The notes: generated from the sequence alone by a model not told the origin. A stretch of DNA of 64,000 nucleotides from Theocolax elegans (GCA_026168455.1 CM047426.1:50203229-50267228), one strand, 5' to 3'. Numbered from the stretch's first letter, positions 32,585 through 44,700 are shown. Translations and numbers: made by a program.

Positions 32585-32835
32585 TACTTGCATTCAATTA
32601 ATAACTGTAACTTACGTGCGGCGAATCTGGTAAATCTGCTTTTTGTTCATTTGTTTTCACTTGATTATTGTATTATTAATAATTTCTGTGTATTAAATTT
32701 AGTACCTGATGATGTCTGCAAACCAGGCAGACGAAACGTTGTGCATTTATTAAATAAGTATATTTATTTATCGCACCTTACCCTTAAAATCGACTTCTTT
32801 AATCAGAATTACCGTATACTTGCATTCAAACAATA
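32585..32835 (+). repeat. PLE-type pseudo-LTR unit, copy 2
   Basis: Begins TACTTGCATTCAATTAATAA, the continuation of copy 1 past the Polinton site, then repeats CTGTAACTTACGTGCGGCGA through a second hammerhead to AATTACCGTATACTTGCATT. Copies 1 and 2 thus formed a head-to-tail tandem of about 250-bp units. Confidence 0.8.
32702..32744 (+). ncRNA. Hammerhead ribozyme motif (HHR2)
   Basis: Same layout as HHR1: CTGATGA 32706-32712, GTCTGC/GCAGAC stem II, GAAAC 32733-32737, predicted cleavage after 32740. Stem I is GUAC with GUGC, where one pair is now U-G instead of C-G, so pairing is kept. Confidence 0.75.
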
Positions 32836-33763
32836 GGGCATTGTTATTTCTTAATAATACTAGAATATACTATTAATTGTTAGTGACTGATACTTTTCAA
32901 TCCTTACGCTGCTATAAAAAAAAAAGCAATAGGTGTTACCAGTTATGTAATTGGATAAATACCTGAAAGTTTTTATATAAAACAAATATATTCTTGGCTT
33001 TCCAAGATGAATAACAAAGTACATGTAAACTTATAATATATACTATAATATACACAATATAAGTACTATAGTATATAAAAAGTTTCAGGTATTTATCTAA
33101 TTATATAATAGATATAACTAGTTATAACTACTATTTTGTGTTTACAAGTAGCTTAAAGATTAAAAGTATCAGTGACTAACAATAAACAGTATATTTTAGT
33201 GTTAGTAAGGAATAACAATGTCCTATTGTTTGAATGCACGTGTACGGTTATTTTGTTTTTTTCATAAAATGCATTCGCTCTCTTTTTTTAAAAATTTTGA
33301 CTAAAAACACCATAACTTTGTCTAGAACGATTTGCCGCACTCAAACTTTGCATCATTTTGAAGGTAATTAATCATCGATGAATTAAATTTTTGATTGGAT
33401 ACAAAATTTTTGATCGAACAACCCTTTTTTGACTGTAAAGGTTTTCCTTAATTATAAGTATAAACAATGTTTTAAAATAATATAAATGAAATATTTCAGC
33501 AGATTCTTCTTGAAATTTGTACACTTTTTCAAATTTAATGTATATAAGAAAAAATTGATAGATTTTAAGTTATTAAATGATAAAAATGGCCAAAAAGTGA
33601 TTTTTTCAAAAAATTCAATTTTTTGATTGGCTACAGCTCTGGTACTAACTAAAATTCAGGTCTAAAAATGTAGTTACACTTTATTTAAATAGGTTTTTTT
33701 ACTGATTCCGTACATTAAACAAAGTTCTATATTTAAACTGTATCGCTTCACATGGAATCTCCC

Positions 33764-33812
<49 letters not shown>

Positions 33813-34084
33813 GGTGTGTGTGGTTCTCTATATTATATATTAGTACTTGTGGACGTATCATTGTCTTTAGAAAGTTTACATATACTTTATTATTCATCTT
33901 GGAAAGCCAAGAATATATTTGTTTTATATAATAAGTTTCAGGTATTTATCTAATTATATACCAGGTATAATTGGTAACACCTACTGTTTTGTCTTTTTAG
34001 CAGCTTAAGAATTGAAAAATATCATTCACTAACAATTAGTAGTATATTCTAGTGTTATTAAGAAATAACAATGACCTATTGTTT
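32836..34084. repeat. Large inverted repeat around a family-2 palindrome arm
   Basis: ACAATAG.GCATTGTTATTTC through TCTTGGCTTTCCAAGATGAA (32825-33010) recurs inverted at about 33890-34085. The central part has a family-2 palindrome arm (33245-33773) ending CATGGAATCTCCC, and (TG)n at about 33776-33813. Structurally it continues the inverted relation between pseudo-LTR copies 2 and 3. Confidence 0.7.
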
Positions 34085-34440
34085 GAATGCAAGTATACGG
34101 TTGTTCTGATTGAAGAAGTCGATTTTGAGGGTAAGGTGCGATAAATAAATAAACTTATTTAATAAATGCACAACGTGTCGTCTGCCTGGTTTGCAGACAT
34201 CATCAGGTACTAAATTTAATACACAGAAATTATTAATAATACAATAATCAAGTAAAAACAAATGAACAAAAAGCAGATTTACCAGATTCGCAGCACGTAA
34301 GTTACAGTATAGCCTGGGTGGGCATCGTCAAATAAACATAAATACGGAAGGAACTGGTATTTATACCCAGCATTTAAATTCGATACACAAAACAAAGCGT
34401 GAAAACCGTTTACAATTAGCATGTCAATTTCTTAGAATTC
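34085..34440 (-). repeat. PLE-type pseudo-LTR unit, copy 3, with mutated hammerhead
   Basis: Inverse of copy 1 including its outer boundary at CAATTTCTTAGAATTC. The hammerhead at 34168-34210 (minus strand) keeps CTGATGA and stem II, but the invariant GAAAC is GACAC, which should abolish cleavage. Confidence 0.8.
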
Positions 34441-35740
34441 TATAAGAATATCTCTATTAAAAAAGTATATCAGTATATATAACAAATTAATTAGTCATTT
34501 TATTATTACATTATGCCACTAATTGTGGGGCATATGGAAAATCAATTTTATTGCATTTCTGCGGGCCATATAAAAATTTAATTTTTTGGCTTTCTAGGTT
34601 TTAGGGAGTATAGAGATGTTATTTTTTCAATTTAATTATGCATGGTGTTTGAAAAGTTTAAAGCATCTCCTCTATTTTCGAAAATACTGCTTAAACACAA
34701 GAAAGTTTGAGACAATAGTTGCAGTGCTCGGAAATAGCAATCCAATAATGATCATGACCTGACCTATTCAGAGGCGAATTTAAAAGTTTGAAATGGAATC
34801 GTATATTTTTGTCCCCGGAAATCGAAAAACGTAAAAAATTATTTTGTAATTGACCTTCACCTTGACCTTTACGATGACCACCAACATAATTTAGAGGACA
34901 ATTCAACATAAATGATAATATAAAAAAATTTTACACTTCAACTTGAGCATGACCTCGCATTTATTTTATGGTCATATAGACAATTACAAAATTTCGAAAC
35001 GGATTGTCCATTTGCTTTAAATTAAGTACTTTACCTCTTGAATGAATTTGAAAGTGATGCGTGGCCATGGTCAAGTTCAAATATAAAATTTTTCTGATGT
35101 TATCATTTATTTTCTAACTTTCAAATTACCTTTAAATGACCTGGAAGATCATCGTAAAGCTCATGTTGAAGGTTATGTGCAAAAATATTTATATTCTTTT
35201 TTACGATTTCTCGGAACAAAATTATACGGTTTCATGTCAAATTTTTTAACTAACCTATAAATAATCTTAACCTTTAGAGGACTTAAAACTTTTCGGCTTC
35301 AAAGAGTGAATATCGATGTTTTTTGATGCGCTGAGTTTGAAAAATATAATGAAAAAATTCCTTAAAGGATTCTTGACCTTGAAAATTGATACTTTGAAGT
35401 CAACATTTTTTTTTATATTTTGTGCCTGAAGTTGGTTACACATTGTTTGATGCGCAAATTGTATTTTCGAAGTAGTACTGTGTATCGGAAAATTCATTTT
35501 ATTATCTATGTAGATCCAAAGTCCAAAATATAAATTCATGTATTTACAATAAAGTAAGTAATTTTTTTCTTTTAGAGGTCTAACATTTATTACAATTGGA
35601 TTGTACTAAATTCGTAGCACATCAATACAATCGATTCATAATCTATTGCGATTAGAATTTTTATAGAACACGTACACATTTACTTGTTGTATTATTATAA
35701 GTTTTTTGACGTTGTTATATACATGTTTCAAACGTAAATA
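34441..35740. other. AT-rich DNA, no gene
   Basis: Frames here (34691-34909, 35267-35539 on the minus strand) show no recognisable protein. TGACCT-rich segments (34750-35160) resemble the subterminal DNA of insect DNA transposons, but I could not find ends. Confidence 0.4.
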
Positions 35741-35751
35741 TTTTAAACGTA

Positions 35752-36257
35752 GTGTTCGTATACTTACAAGTGTGTATGAACTTAAATTCTGCGCAACTGA
35801 AAAATTATCGAACAAAAGAAGACATTATAATACCAACATGCGTTCAGGACTACAATAAAAATATGGGTGGTATTGATAATATCGATAGACAATTGTCTAT
35901 AACAGAATCAGTGCAAAACACAATTATGTGGTATCGCAAGCTTTTTTCACTTTCTTGATCTATGCTTATCTAACGCTCGTTCTTTATATAAAATGAGAAA
36001 TAAGGAGCCTATATCCTTTCCATCCTTTCGATTACAAGTTGTTCAATCGTTATTGAAACTTGATCCTACTGATAAGTGTGCTTACAGCAATGACTCTCCC
36101 ACTCGATTACTTGGACGACATTTTCCGAAGCGTGATACAAGTCAAAGGTGCTAAGTATGCACTTTACGTAACGATAAATTTCGAACGATGTACATATGTT
36201 CCGCTTGATGTTCCTCTATGTGTAGCACCATGCTTCGAAGAATACCACACCCGGTAG
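35752..36257 (+). pseudogene. piggyBac transposase fragment, C-terminal
   Basis: Contains IIIPTCVQDYNKNMGGIDNI and DRQLSITESVQNTIMWYRKL, the piggyBac block between the last catalytic region and the C-terminal zinc finger; after frameshifts SYKM-like and GRHFPKRD coding lead into VPLCVAPCFEEYHT, the Cys-rich tail. It is about 170 of some 600 residues. The related, better preserved element is at 54059. Confidence 0.85.
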
Positions 36258-36329
36258 ACGTTACCATAAAGTCAGATACTTCAATACGTGAGGGGAGGGG
36301 ACTCACGATAATTCAGCATCCATCCAATA

Positions 36330-38110
36330 TTATATTCGACTTTAAATTAACTTTTATTGCTCACACAGAACGCGTACTCAAAAAATGCCACAGAGCCGTA
36401 AATATAATTAAATATTTATGTGGGACATCGTGGGGGTCATACCCAGTATTACTAATCACAGTAAGTACTAATCACTGTTTATAAAAGTTTTGTACGATCA
36501 ATTATAGATTATAACAGCATCATCTATTTTCCCTGTCAAAAACTATATATTATTAAGTTAGAAAAACTTCAATTGGCCGCTTTGCGAAAAGCCTTAGGTT
36601 ATCGTAACACTACTCCAACAAACATCATAATAGATGAATCGAAGCTCATTTTATTAGAAAAAAGAGCAATCTTTCTTGGCAAATGTTTTATTAACAAAAT
36701 AATTTCCAATCCTAAGTGACTACCAAACAACAGCGTACATAAAACTACAAATTATTACAAAAAAATGTAAACAGAAATCAAAATATAATTAAAACTCTGA
36801 ATCATTGTATCGAATTCGTTTTCAAATGTAATAAAGATACAAGTTACGCATTGGATCCTTACGCTTATGAGCATTCAACAATCTACACTAGCATTTTAAT
36901 AAACACTGAATTAGGATATAAATTAACAAATAAAGATCCGAATGCAATTCTTAATAGTTTTATAGAAGAACAGAGGGCGTTAATGATTTACACTAATGGT
37001 AGCAAGGCTCCCGAATTTCCTTCTGTAGACGCTCCATACATATGTCCGAAATTAAATATTCAAATATACAAAGCAATAGGTAAAAAGGCATCAATATATA
37101 CAGCGGAATGTATTGCCATTTCTTAAATAATTTTAAAAATTATTATATTTTCTGACTTACTTAGTGTTCTGTTTAGCTTAAAAAATAGTAATTTCTCATC
37201 TGGAATAAATCCGCACATATTATATATTAAAAAAAAAATATAATACTTTTACAGCCAAATATAATAACTGTACAATCGAATTTTATTATGTCCCGGCCCA
37301 AGAGAGAGGCCACAGGGTTACCATTTAGGGTTTTTCTGTCCTCTATTATCTAATGTAAATGAGGTCATACTGTGTGAGTGAAACAAAGAAAAAATACCTC
37401 TACCTGGCAACACCGATAGGCCATAAAGGCATTGATGGAAATGAGTGGGCAGACCACCTAGCTAAAGTAGCCGCAAAAAGTACTAATTTACCAACTGTGA
37501 GTATTCCATAACTGACCATTACGATAGTTACAGAAAATTAGCCTCAACTCAAACGATAGAATTTGTTAAAAATGAAGGCCTGACTAAAGGAATTTTCTTT
37601 TTTAAATATTTTCGCAATGGTCTAACCAAACCATGGTTCGCACATAATTTGTTGCTATTAATCGATGTAGAAGCAATCATTATAACCTTGTTGCTTCATT
37701 GGAGAGAGTAAAAATAATTAATAACCAAAGCAAGATTTAAATCATATTTTTCGATGTAGAAGCAATCATTATAACCTTGTTGCTTCATTGGAGAGAGTAA
37801 AAATAAATAATAACCAACGCAAGATTTAAATCATATTTTACGGCAGTGCCCTTTGTATGAAGCAGCAAGGAAAGATATGATTAATAAACGTCATCTATCT
37901 TCTTGTAAAATTATTTGTAATTTCTTCGAAAAAAGCGATTTGTATATTTAGAATACTGCAATCTGTATACAGGTACATCTTCAAACTTTTTACCTTTATC
38001 TCTGTAAGTCAATGTATTACTTCATAAAACCAAATGTAATGCATGTATGTAACTTGCATGCTATGTAAGTCTGATTAAGACTTAAAAAGCTTAATAAATA
38101 AAAAGAAAAA
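36330..38110 (+). pseudogene. LINE (I/R1-like) fragment: RT end, RNase H, zinc knuckle
   Basis: Order: RT thumb region (LTFIAHTERVLKKCHRAVNI), SKLILLEKRAIFLGKCF, RNase H with ALMIYTNGSKAPEFPSVDA (first Asp changed to Asn) and KKASIYTAECIAIS, then IGHKGIDGNEWADHLAKVAA (last catalytic Asp) at 37414-37475, and a CCHC-like tail HILRQCPLYEAARKDM near 37840. It ends in an A-rich tail near 38110. Many stops. RNase H with a C-terminal Cys motif is typical of I/R1-group LINEs. Confidence 0.8.
37663..37840 (+). repeat. 89-bp tandem duplication in the LINE
   Basis: CGATGTAGAAGCAATCATTA starts at 37663 and 37752; the two copies differ at only a few positions. It duplicates RNase H-to-tail coding sequence. 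Confidence 0.85.
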
Positions 38111-38439
38111 AAACGATAATCCAGCACTCCGGTATGTGAGAGGCAAGGGGACTCACAATAATACAGCATCCCGAAGGGATCATTTTTCGCCAGGTCCACG
38201 TCGTTGGTCACGTTAAGAGTGAAAGTCAGAGTATTTCTTCTATAAAATGCAGTAGAACTTCTAGTTTTTTTGAAAAACTGTTGAATTATGTATATAATTC
38301 ACTTTTATTTTAGATAAGAGGTACTGAAGAACTCATTATAGATATCCACGGATGTAACTGAAGTTCCTATTACCGTGCGTAAATAAATTAGGAACATTTT
38401 CTATATTCCCTTTAACGTAGAAATCTATAAATTTAATTC

Positions 38440-38757
38440 ATAGATGATGATAAATTAATATATCATATTACCCTGTATGCTAAAAATGCAATAAATATAA
38501 TTCACTATAGGACTTTCTAAGCAAGAATTGCAATAGAATCAATAACTCATATTACCCCGTATGTTAGAATGCAAGTGAAATACTAGAAATGCTAGAAATG
38601 GCCGAATAAGCGAGAAATGCAATGAAATCAATTACTTATCTTACCCCGGATGCTAGATATACAATAAAATTAATTAGTATAGTTGGTTTCGTTTTCGATT
38701 TTGATGAACTAACCAATTAATTTATTTGGCAACGTTTCAATGGATATTGTATATATA
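38440..38757 (-). repeat. PLE remnant: ~70-bp repeats and half a hammerhead
   Basis: Imperfect units with GAAATGCAATGAAATCAAT and CATATTACCCCGTATGCTAG, then at 38690-38757 the inverse of the 48635-48690 PLE end, including GAAACGTTGCC on the minus strand. The 5' half of the hammerhead is removed where palindrome family 1 begins. Confidence 0.65.
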
Positions 38758-38760
38758 AAT

Positions 38761-39696
38761 GGGCTATTTCACGTCAAGTGGTTTAATGAAAATTTTAAAT
38801 CGCACCAAACTTGGAGAAAACGCTGGAAATATCTTTCAGAAAATACAAAAAATTTTTAGGTGTTAAAAATTACTTGAGTATGAATTATTCCACCATGAAA
38901 AATGGAAATTTTTTGATTTTTAAAAAAAATTGCTATATTTAAAGCCATTTATCTCAAAATCTTTGATTTTTGAAAAAACATTACAAACACCTTTTGTTCA
39001 AAATAATCTTTAGAACGTATCTATCCGGGTTACGATTCTTAATTTTAAAATCTCGAAGAAATTGGATACTTGGAAACATTCATTATCGAAAAAAGGCGGC
39101 CACGCAACAATTGATTTTAATCTAGGACCGCTCAAAAAATTACATTATTCGAGAGTTTCCGAATGGCGGTGGTTAGATTATTAGCCAAGACGCTGATAAG
39201 AGTTATGCCTCATAAACGTCATAAAATTACTAATTTTCATGTATTTTAAGGCATAACTTTCATTAGTGGTCTTGGCCAATAAGCTAACCACCGCCATTCG
39301 AAAACTCTCAAAAAATGTGATCTTTTGAGCGCTGTTAGATTAAAATCAACTGTGGCGTGGTCGCCTTTTTTTGATAATCAATATTTCCGGGTGTTCTATC
39401 TCTTCGAGATTTTAAAATTAAGAATTGTAACCGAGATAGATAAATCTAAAGATTATTTTGAACAAAAGTTGTATGTATTTTTTTTCAAAAAAATCAATAG
39501 ATTTTGAGATAAATGGATTAAAAACAGCAATTTTTATAAAAAATTAAAAAATTTCCATTTTTCATGGTGGAATAATTCTTACTCAAATTATTTAACACCT
39601 AAAAATTTTTCGTATTTTCTGAAAGATATTTCCAGCCTGTTCTCAAAGTTTGGTGCGATTTAAAATTTTCATCATACCTCTTGACGCGAAATAAAC
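38761..39696. mobile_element. Long palindromic element, family 1, copy B
   Basis: Starts GGGCTATTTCACGTCAAGTG, ends with the near inverse CTTGACGCGAAATAAAC, flanked by TATA. Arms of about 470 bp match in inverse orientation and meet near 39235 (AAAATTACTAATTTTCATGT). No coding sequence. Confidence 0.85.
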
Positions 39697-39711
39697 TATA
39701 TATATATATAT

Positions 39712-41167
39712 GGGTGGTTCTCTGTGACATCGAAGATGAAAAACATGAATATTGCTATAACTGTGGGAATATGTTTTAGAGGTGTCCAGTAATTCTCCTG
39801 AATTTTTTCATAGTTTTTCGGGACCATTATTTTAAGTTACAGAGAGTCAAAGTTGACATTTTAGCACTTTTTGCGTTATATGCCCATTTTCATGAATTTG
39901 TAGCTTCTAGGGGGTGCATTTTTCACTAAAAACATAAATATGACTTTTTTTGTAAAATTTTCTGAACTTTTCATTAAAAATACTTTTAAAGTCATAAATG
40001 TATGCTGTCTTTTTCTGCTCCAGACTCTGGAAACCTAATGCTGTCTAAAAGGTGTCTTTTTTTAGTCAGAAACTGTCTATAAATTTCCAGTCTGGGTCTA
40101 AATCATTAAGATCACTTATGGTCAAAATATCCGGGAAAAGTGCCCGAAATATTAATAGAAATGTATATTTGTTGCCTTATAACGATAAATCCATTAGCAT
40201 GATCATTGCAAAAAAATTTATGCACTTCCCTTGGAGTAGTAGAAAAGTATCTCCACTTGTTTCAGTACCCATCTAATTCCCTATAAGCTGCTAAAAATAC
40301 CAATATTATTATACAATTTAAAAAAATTAATTTTTAAATATTTATAATGCTGGATTTTCAATTTTACAACCGCTTTAAGAATTATGATACTAATCTGAAG
40401 ATTTACTATAAATATATTAACATTATTATTCCAATAACTGAACATACGTATTTAATACAAAAAATATATAAACAAATCAGATCTGAGATTATAATGAGCA
40501 ATGTGATTACATGACAGTGACAAGTTTGTGAAATTCAAACAATTGTATTGCTGAATAATAATAATAATAATGTTAATACTTTTATAGTAATCCTTCAGAT
40601 TATTATCATAATTCTTGAAGTGGTTGTAAAATTGAATATCCAGCATTATAAATGTGTAAAAATTAATTTTTTATGATTGTATAATAATATTTGTGTTTTT
40701 AGCAGCTTACAAGTGATTAGATGGATATTTTGACCATAAGTGATTTTAATGATTTAGATCCACTGTGGAAATTTAAAGGCAGTTTCTGATTATAAAAAGA
40801 CGTCTTTTAGACAGCATCAGGCTTCCAGTGTCCGGAGCAAAATTGCTGATTTTCACTATTTAAGGTTTAAAAGCATACATTTATGTCTTTAAGAGCATTT
40901 TTAGTGAAAAGTTCAGAAAATTTTACAAAAAAAGTTATATTTATGTTTTTAGTGAAAAATGCATCCGCTGGGAACTACAAATTCATGAAAATGGGCATAT
41001 AATGCAAAAAAGTGCTAAAATGTCAACTTTGACTCTCTGTAACTGAAAATAATGGCCCCGAAAAAATTTGAAAATATTATGGAGAACTTCTGGTTACCTC
41101 TAAAACATATTCCCACAGTTATAGCAATATTCATTTTTTTCACCTTCGATTTCACAGAGAACCACCC
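39712..41167. mobile_element. Long palindromic element, family 4
   Basis: GGGTGGTTCTCTGTGACATC at the left and GATTTCACAGAGAACCACCC at the right; arms of about 600 bp stay inverse to each other through CATAAATGTATGCTGTC and CTGGATTTTCAATTTTACAA to a centre near 40500. Flanked by (TA)n. Confidence 0.85.
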
Positions 41168-41168
41168 A

Positions 41169-41199
<31 letters not shown>

Positions 41200-42147
41200 G
41201 GGCTATTTCACGTCAAGTGTTACGATGAAAATTTTAAATCGCTCCAAAATTTGAGAACAGGCTGAAAATATCTTTCAGAAAATACGAAAAATTTTTAGGT
41301 GTTAAAAATTGTTTGGGTAAGAATTATTCCACCATGAAAAATGGAAATTTTTAAATTTTTTAGAAAATTTTCTATTTTCAAAGCCATTTATTTCAAAATA
41401 TATTAATTTTTTTGAAAAAACATTACAAGCAACTTTTGTTCAAAATAATCTTTAGAACTTATCTACCTAGGTTACAATTCTTAATTTTAAAATCTCGAAG
41501 AGATAGAACGCCCGGAAATATTGAATATCAAAAAAAAGGCGACCACGCCACAATCGATTTTGATCTAACACCGCTGAAAAGATCACATTTTTTGAGAGCT
41601 TTCGAATGGCGGTGGTTAGATTATTGGCCAAGACCGCTGTTGTAGGTTATGTTCTAAAATACATGAAAATTAGTGATTTTATGAGGTTTATGAGGCATAA
41701 CTTACACCAGCGGTCTTAGCCAATAATCTAACCGCCGCCATTCGAAAGCTCTCGAAAAATGTGATCTTTTGAGTGGTGTTAGATCAAAATCGATTGTGGC
41801 GTGGTCGCCTTTTTTTGATATTCAATATTTACGGTCGTTCTATCTCTTCGAGATTTTAAAATTAAGAATTGTAACCCAGGTAGATAAGTTCTAAAGATTA
41901 TTTTGAACAAAAGTTGTTTGTAATATTTTTTCAAAAAAATTAATAGATTTTGAGATAAATGGCTTTAAAAATAGAAAATTTTCTAAAAAATTGAAAAATT
42001 TCCATTTTTCATGGTGGAATAACTCTTAGACAAATTATTTTTAACACCTAACATTTTTTTTCCAGCTTCTTGAAGATATTTCCAGCCTGTTCTCAAATTT
42101 TGGAGCGATTTAAAATTTTCATCGTACCACTTGACGTGAAATAGCCC
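41200..42147. mobile_element. Long palindromic element, family 1, copy C
   Basis: GGGCTATTTCACGTCAAGTG to CACTTGACGTGAAATAGCCC, both abutting (TA)n. Arms meet near 41665-41680. Open frames inside (41412-41645; 41983-42372 minus) partly repeat arm sequence and are not genes. Confidence 0.9.
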
Positions 42148-42155
42148 ATATATAT

Positions 42156-42680
42156 ATAATTTCGTCTTAACCTTATTATTATGATAAATACAATTAACGC
42201 AATTTATATTATTTGTGTTCTTACATTGAGTAATGTAATGAGGGCCAGAGTATTTCAAACAGATCTTTTTATTTTTACATTTGTAGTCATTATGACGAAA
42301 TCTATTGCATTTGAAAAAAGGCCTTAGATTAACCACATCGAACACTTTGTAGTTCCGATAACCTAAAAGCACTCTGATTTTGTTTTACCTAATTTTTTAT
42401 AGATTTCTCCGGTAACCTCTATTATTACACTTTCTTGATTGATTTTCTTATTTAAATAGATATGTACTACTTTACATCCAGATATAAATTCTTAAAAATT
42501 TCTGTCATTTATTACGTTTTCAATATCTTTGATTTCCATATGTTCAATGTTCTCCATTTCAACTATGTACATTTTAGGCTTCAATGTGCCTTCCTTTTTA
42601 ATTTCACATATTATAGATAGTTTTTCCTTTAATATTTTCTCAGATTCAATAACACTAGATTCGTTCGTACAATTATAGAA
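42156..42680 (-). pseudogene. LINE ORF1 (gag-like) zinc-knuckle fragment
   Basis: On the minus strand: LLGYRNYKVFDVVNLRPFFK, then CNRFRHNDYKC, CLKYSGPHYITQC and NCVNC, a run of CCHC knuckles as in ORF1 of I-group LINEs (normally C-x2-C-x4-H-x4-C). Some Cys/His positions are degraded. It may be the same family as the LINE at 36330. Confidence 0.7.
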
Positions 42681-42689
42681 TTCAGCAAT

Positions 42690-42779
42690 TCAGGAGAATT
42701 ACTGGACACCTCTAAAACATATTCCCACAGTTATAGCAATATTTATTTTTTTCATCTTCGATGTCACAGAGAACCACCC
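42690..42779 (-). mobile_element. Family-4 palindrome, terminal part of one arm
   Basis: GGAGAATTACTGGACACCTC to CAGAGAACCACCC, nearly identical to the right end of the element at 41080-41167 and to the inverse of its left end. Confidence 0.8.
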
Positions 42780-42789
42780 ATGTGTACAT

Positions 42790-43440
42790 ATTGTAACGGG
42801 GCATAATTTCTCGCGTAGGTAAGGGTAAAGGGAGCGTTTGCTCCGGTACTGCCTAGTTATACTCCCTAAGCGGTACCCTGAAAGTGCGCGGCGGTCTAAA
42901 GTCAACAGATCCCGTGCACGAACGTACCGTTGCAATGACCGTCACAAACGCGAGATTTCTTGCCAATTTCGCGTATTTCTTCAGCTGCAAGCGTCACGAG
43001 CTGAAAAGAACAACGACTAAAAGAAGATAAATCCATGGTAAATTTACCTCGGCCGCTCCTGAAACGGCGAGGGGTGTATTCGGGATCACGGGAATAATAG
43101 ACGCCGGTAATTAATAATCCAGCCCGTATACGATTATTAATTACAAATAAAATTTATTTGTTAACAAAAAGAACAAACAGGTTTAACACAGAAAATGAAA
43201 AACGAAATAAGTAACAAAAGAATGAAAAGGCCGCGTGTGGTCTCGCGACGAAGAGTAACCACCGGAGTTACTCCGCAATTGCGATCGCGCGTCGATCTTC
43301 TCGCCGTCGCGCACGGGCGAGATCCACCAATATTAAATTTTAATATAGCCGTAAAGAAAGTGTCCTTACGGCATTGGTGGCTCGCGAGTGGTGCACCACG
43401 TACCTTTAATATCTTCCGGCGGTTTTTTTGTAACAGAAAG
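42790..43440. mobile_element. GC-rich LTR-like fragment
   Basis: Starts TGTAACGGGGCATAATTTC, like the LTR starts at 45031 and (minus strand) 29220. It is GC-rich against an AT-rich background; the second end and a target duplication were not found. Open frames (43195-43458) give no recognisable protein. Confidence 0.35.
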
Positions 43441-43572
43441 TTTAATTTTTTCGAATAATTTTTATATTATTGTATGCTTACCACCAGAATAATTTAAAAA
43501 AATATTTTTAAATATATTACTTGACTAATTTGTCAATTTTTGTTATTCCGTTCATATATATTTATTGAATAA

Positions 43573-43860
43573 CACAGCCGCACAAAAAAAAATTTCAATT
43601 TCCAAAGACTTGACCATAGTCGGTATATGTTTTTGGGTGCGCTGAACCCGAATCTGGGATCGGTTTGATTCCATTAGCTCAGGTTAAAGGTCATTTGAAG
43701 GTCAAATCGAGAGAATTCTGCCAAAAATTCTGAAAAAATTCATGCTATGTTTTTGAGGTCGCTGAATCCGAATCCAAGGTTACCTCACCACTGAAGATCA
43801 TCCAAAGGTCATTTCAAGGTCAAATTTACAGATTTTTTTAAAATTAACTGAAAAACATAT
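43573..43860 (+). repeat. Left TIR and subterminal repeats
   Basis: TIR followed by two ~130-bp units with GGTGCGCTGAACCCGAATC or GAGGTCGCTGAATCCGAATC and AAGGTCATTTGAAGGTCAAA. The inverse lies at 47400-48035. Confidence 0.85.
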
Positions 43861-44681
43861 ATTTATAGAGATATACACATTAAGAGATTACAGAAAAAGT
43901 GTTCAACGTTATCAGTCTTTTTTATGATATCGAACTACTTTGTTGTCAAAAGATCTGCGTAGTGGATTTCTCTTCCTTTTATTCGTTTAACGTGGCATAT
44001 CCCTTTTAACGTCCACCAGAAATCTGCTAACATATTGATATCCCATCTTCCTTGATATCTTTGTTATATTACCTTTATATCCTAATGGAATCTCTCTCCC
44101 TGTTCATCGCTATAGTCCCCTAAATTTTCTGGAAAATAGTTCACGTGAGAATCCAAAAAGTGTACTTTTAGACTCATTAAGCAGCCTTGCCTTTTATAGC
44201 TTTTTATCAATTTCGACACTATTTCTTTATAGTTCGGACTCTTATGATTTCCCAAAAAGTTTTTGACTACGCTGTTAAAACACACCATGATTCTTTCTCG
44301 TTCGAATTCATAGTTGTAACAAAAACATCATCTTTCATCATCTACCGAATCTGTGGTCCATCAAAAACCCCTTCATCTGTCTTAGCGTCACTTAATTTGG
44401 GAAACTGATCCCGGAGATATTTGAAGCATATTCCATCTTTGTTTAAAGATTTTACCTATTGCTTTATAAGTCCCAGTTTAATATGAAGAGGTGGTATAGG
44501 AATTTTTGATGGATCAACGAGTGATTCTACCATTACGTTCTTAGAACCCGGTTCAAATGCTTCTCTGGAAGGCCATACCTTCTTCACGTAATGATTCGCT
44601 CTATTTCTGCTATCCCATTCACATAAAAAGCAAGGATACTTCGTAAATCCGGACTGTTGACCTAGTAGTATAGTGAGAATT

Positions 44682-44700
44682 TTAACCTTTAGACTGCCGG
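44682..44700 (+). repeat. piggyBac-type terminus inside the gene
   Basis: TTAA-CCTTTAGACTGCCGG matches the piggyBac end at 54055-54074. About 100 bp between this and a second TTAA near 44791 is out of register with the surrounding protein, as if a tiny piggyBac MITE or its relic had inserted. No opposite terminus is visible. Confidence 0.5.

Noticed and set aside
32237..32836. 199-codon open frame on the plus strand
   Set aside because: Crosses the Polinton terminus, the target duplication and the PLE repeat; the same DNA at 1556-2205 is not open in this way.
41983..42372. 129-codon minus-strand frame joining a Cys motif to another segment
   Set aside because: The Cys part is real LINE ORF1, but the C-terminal part is just a palindrome arm read through; the same arm sequence is open at 24977-25168.
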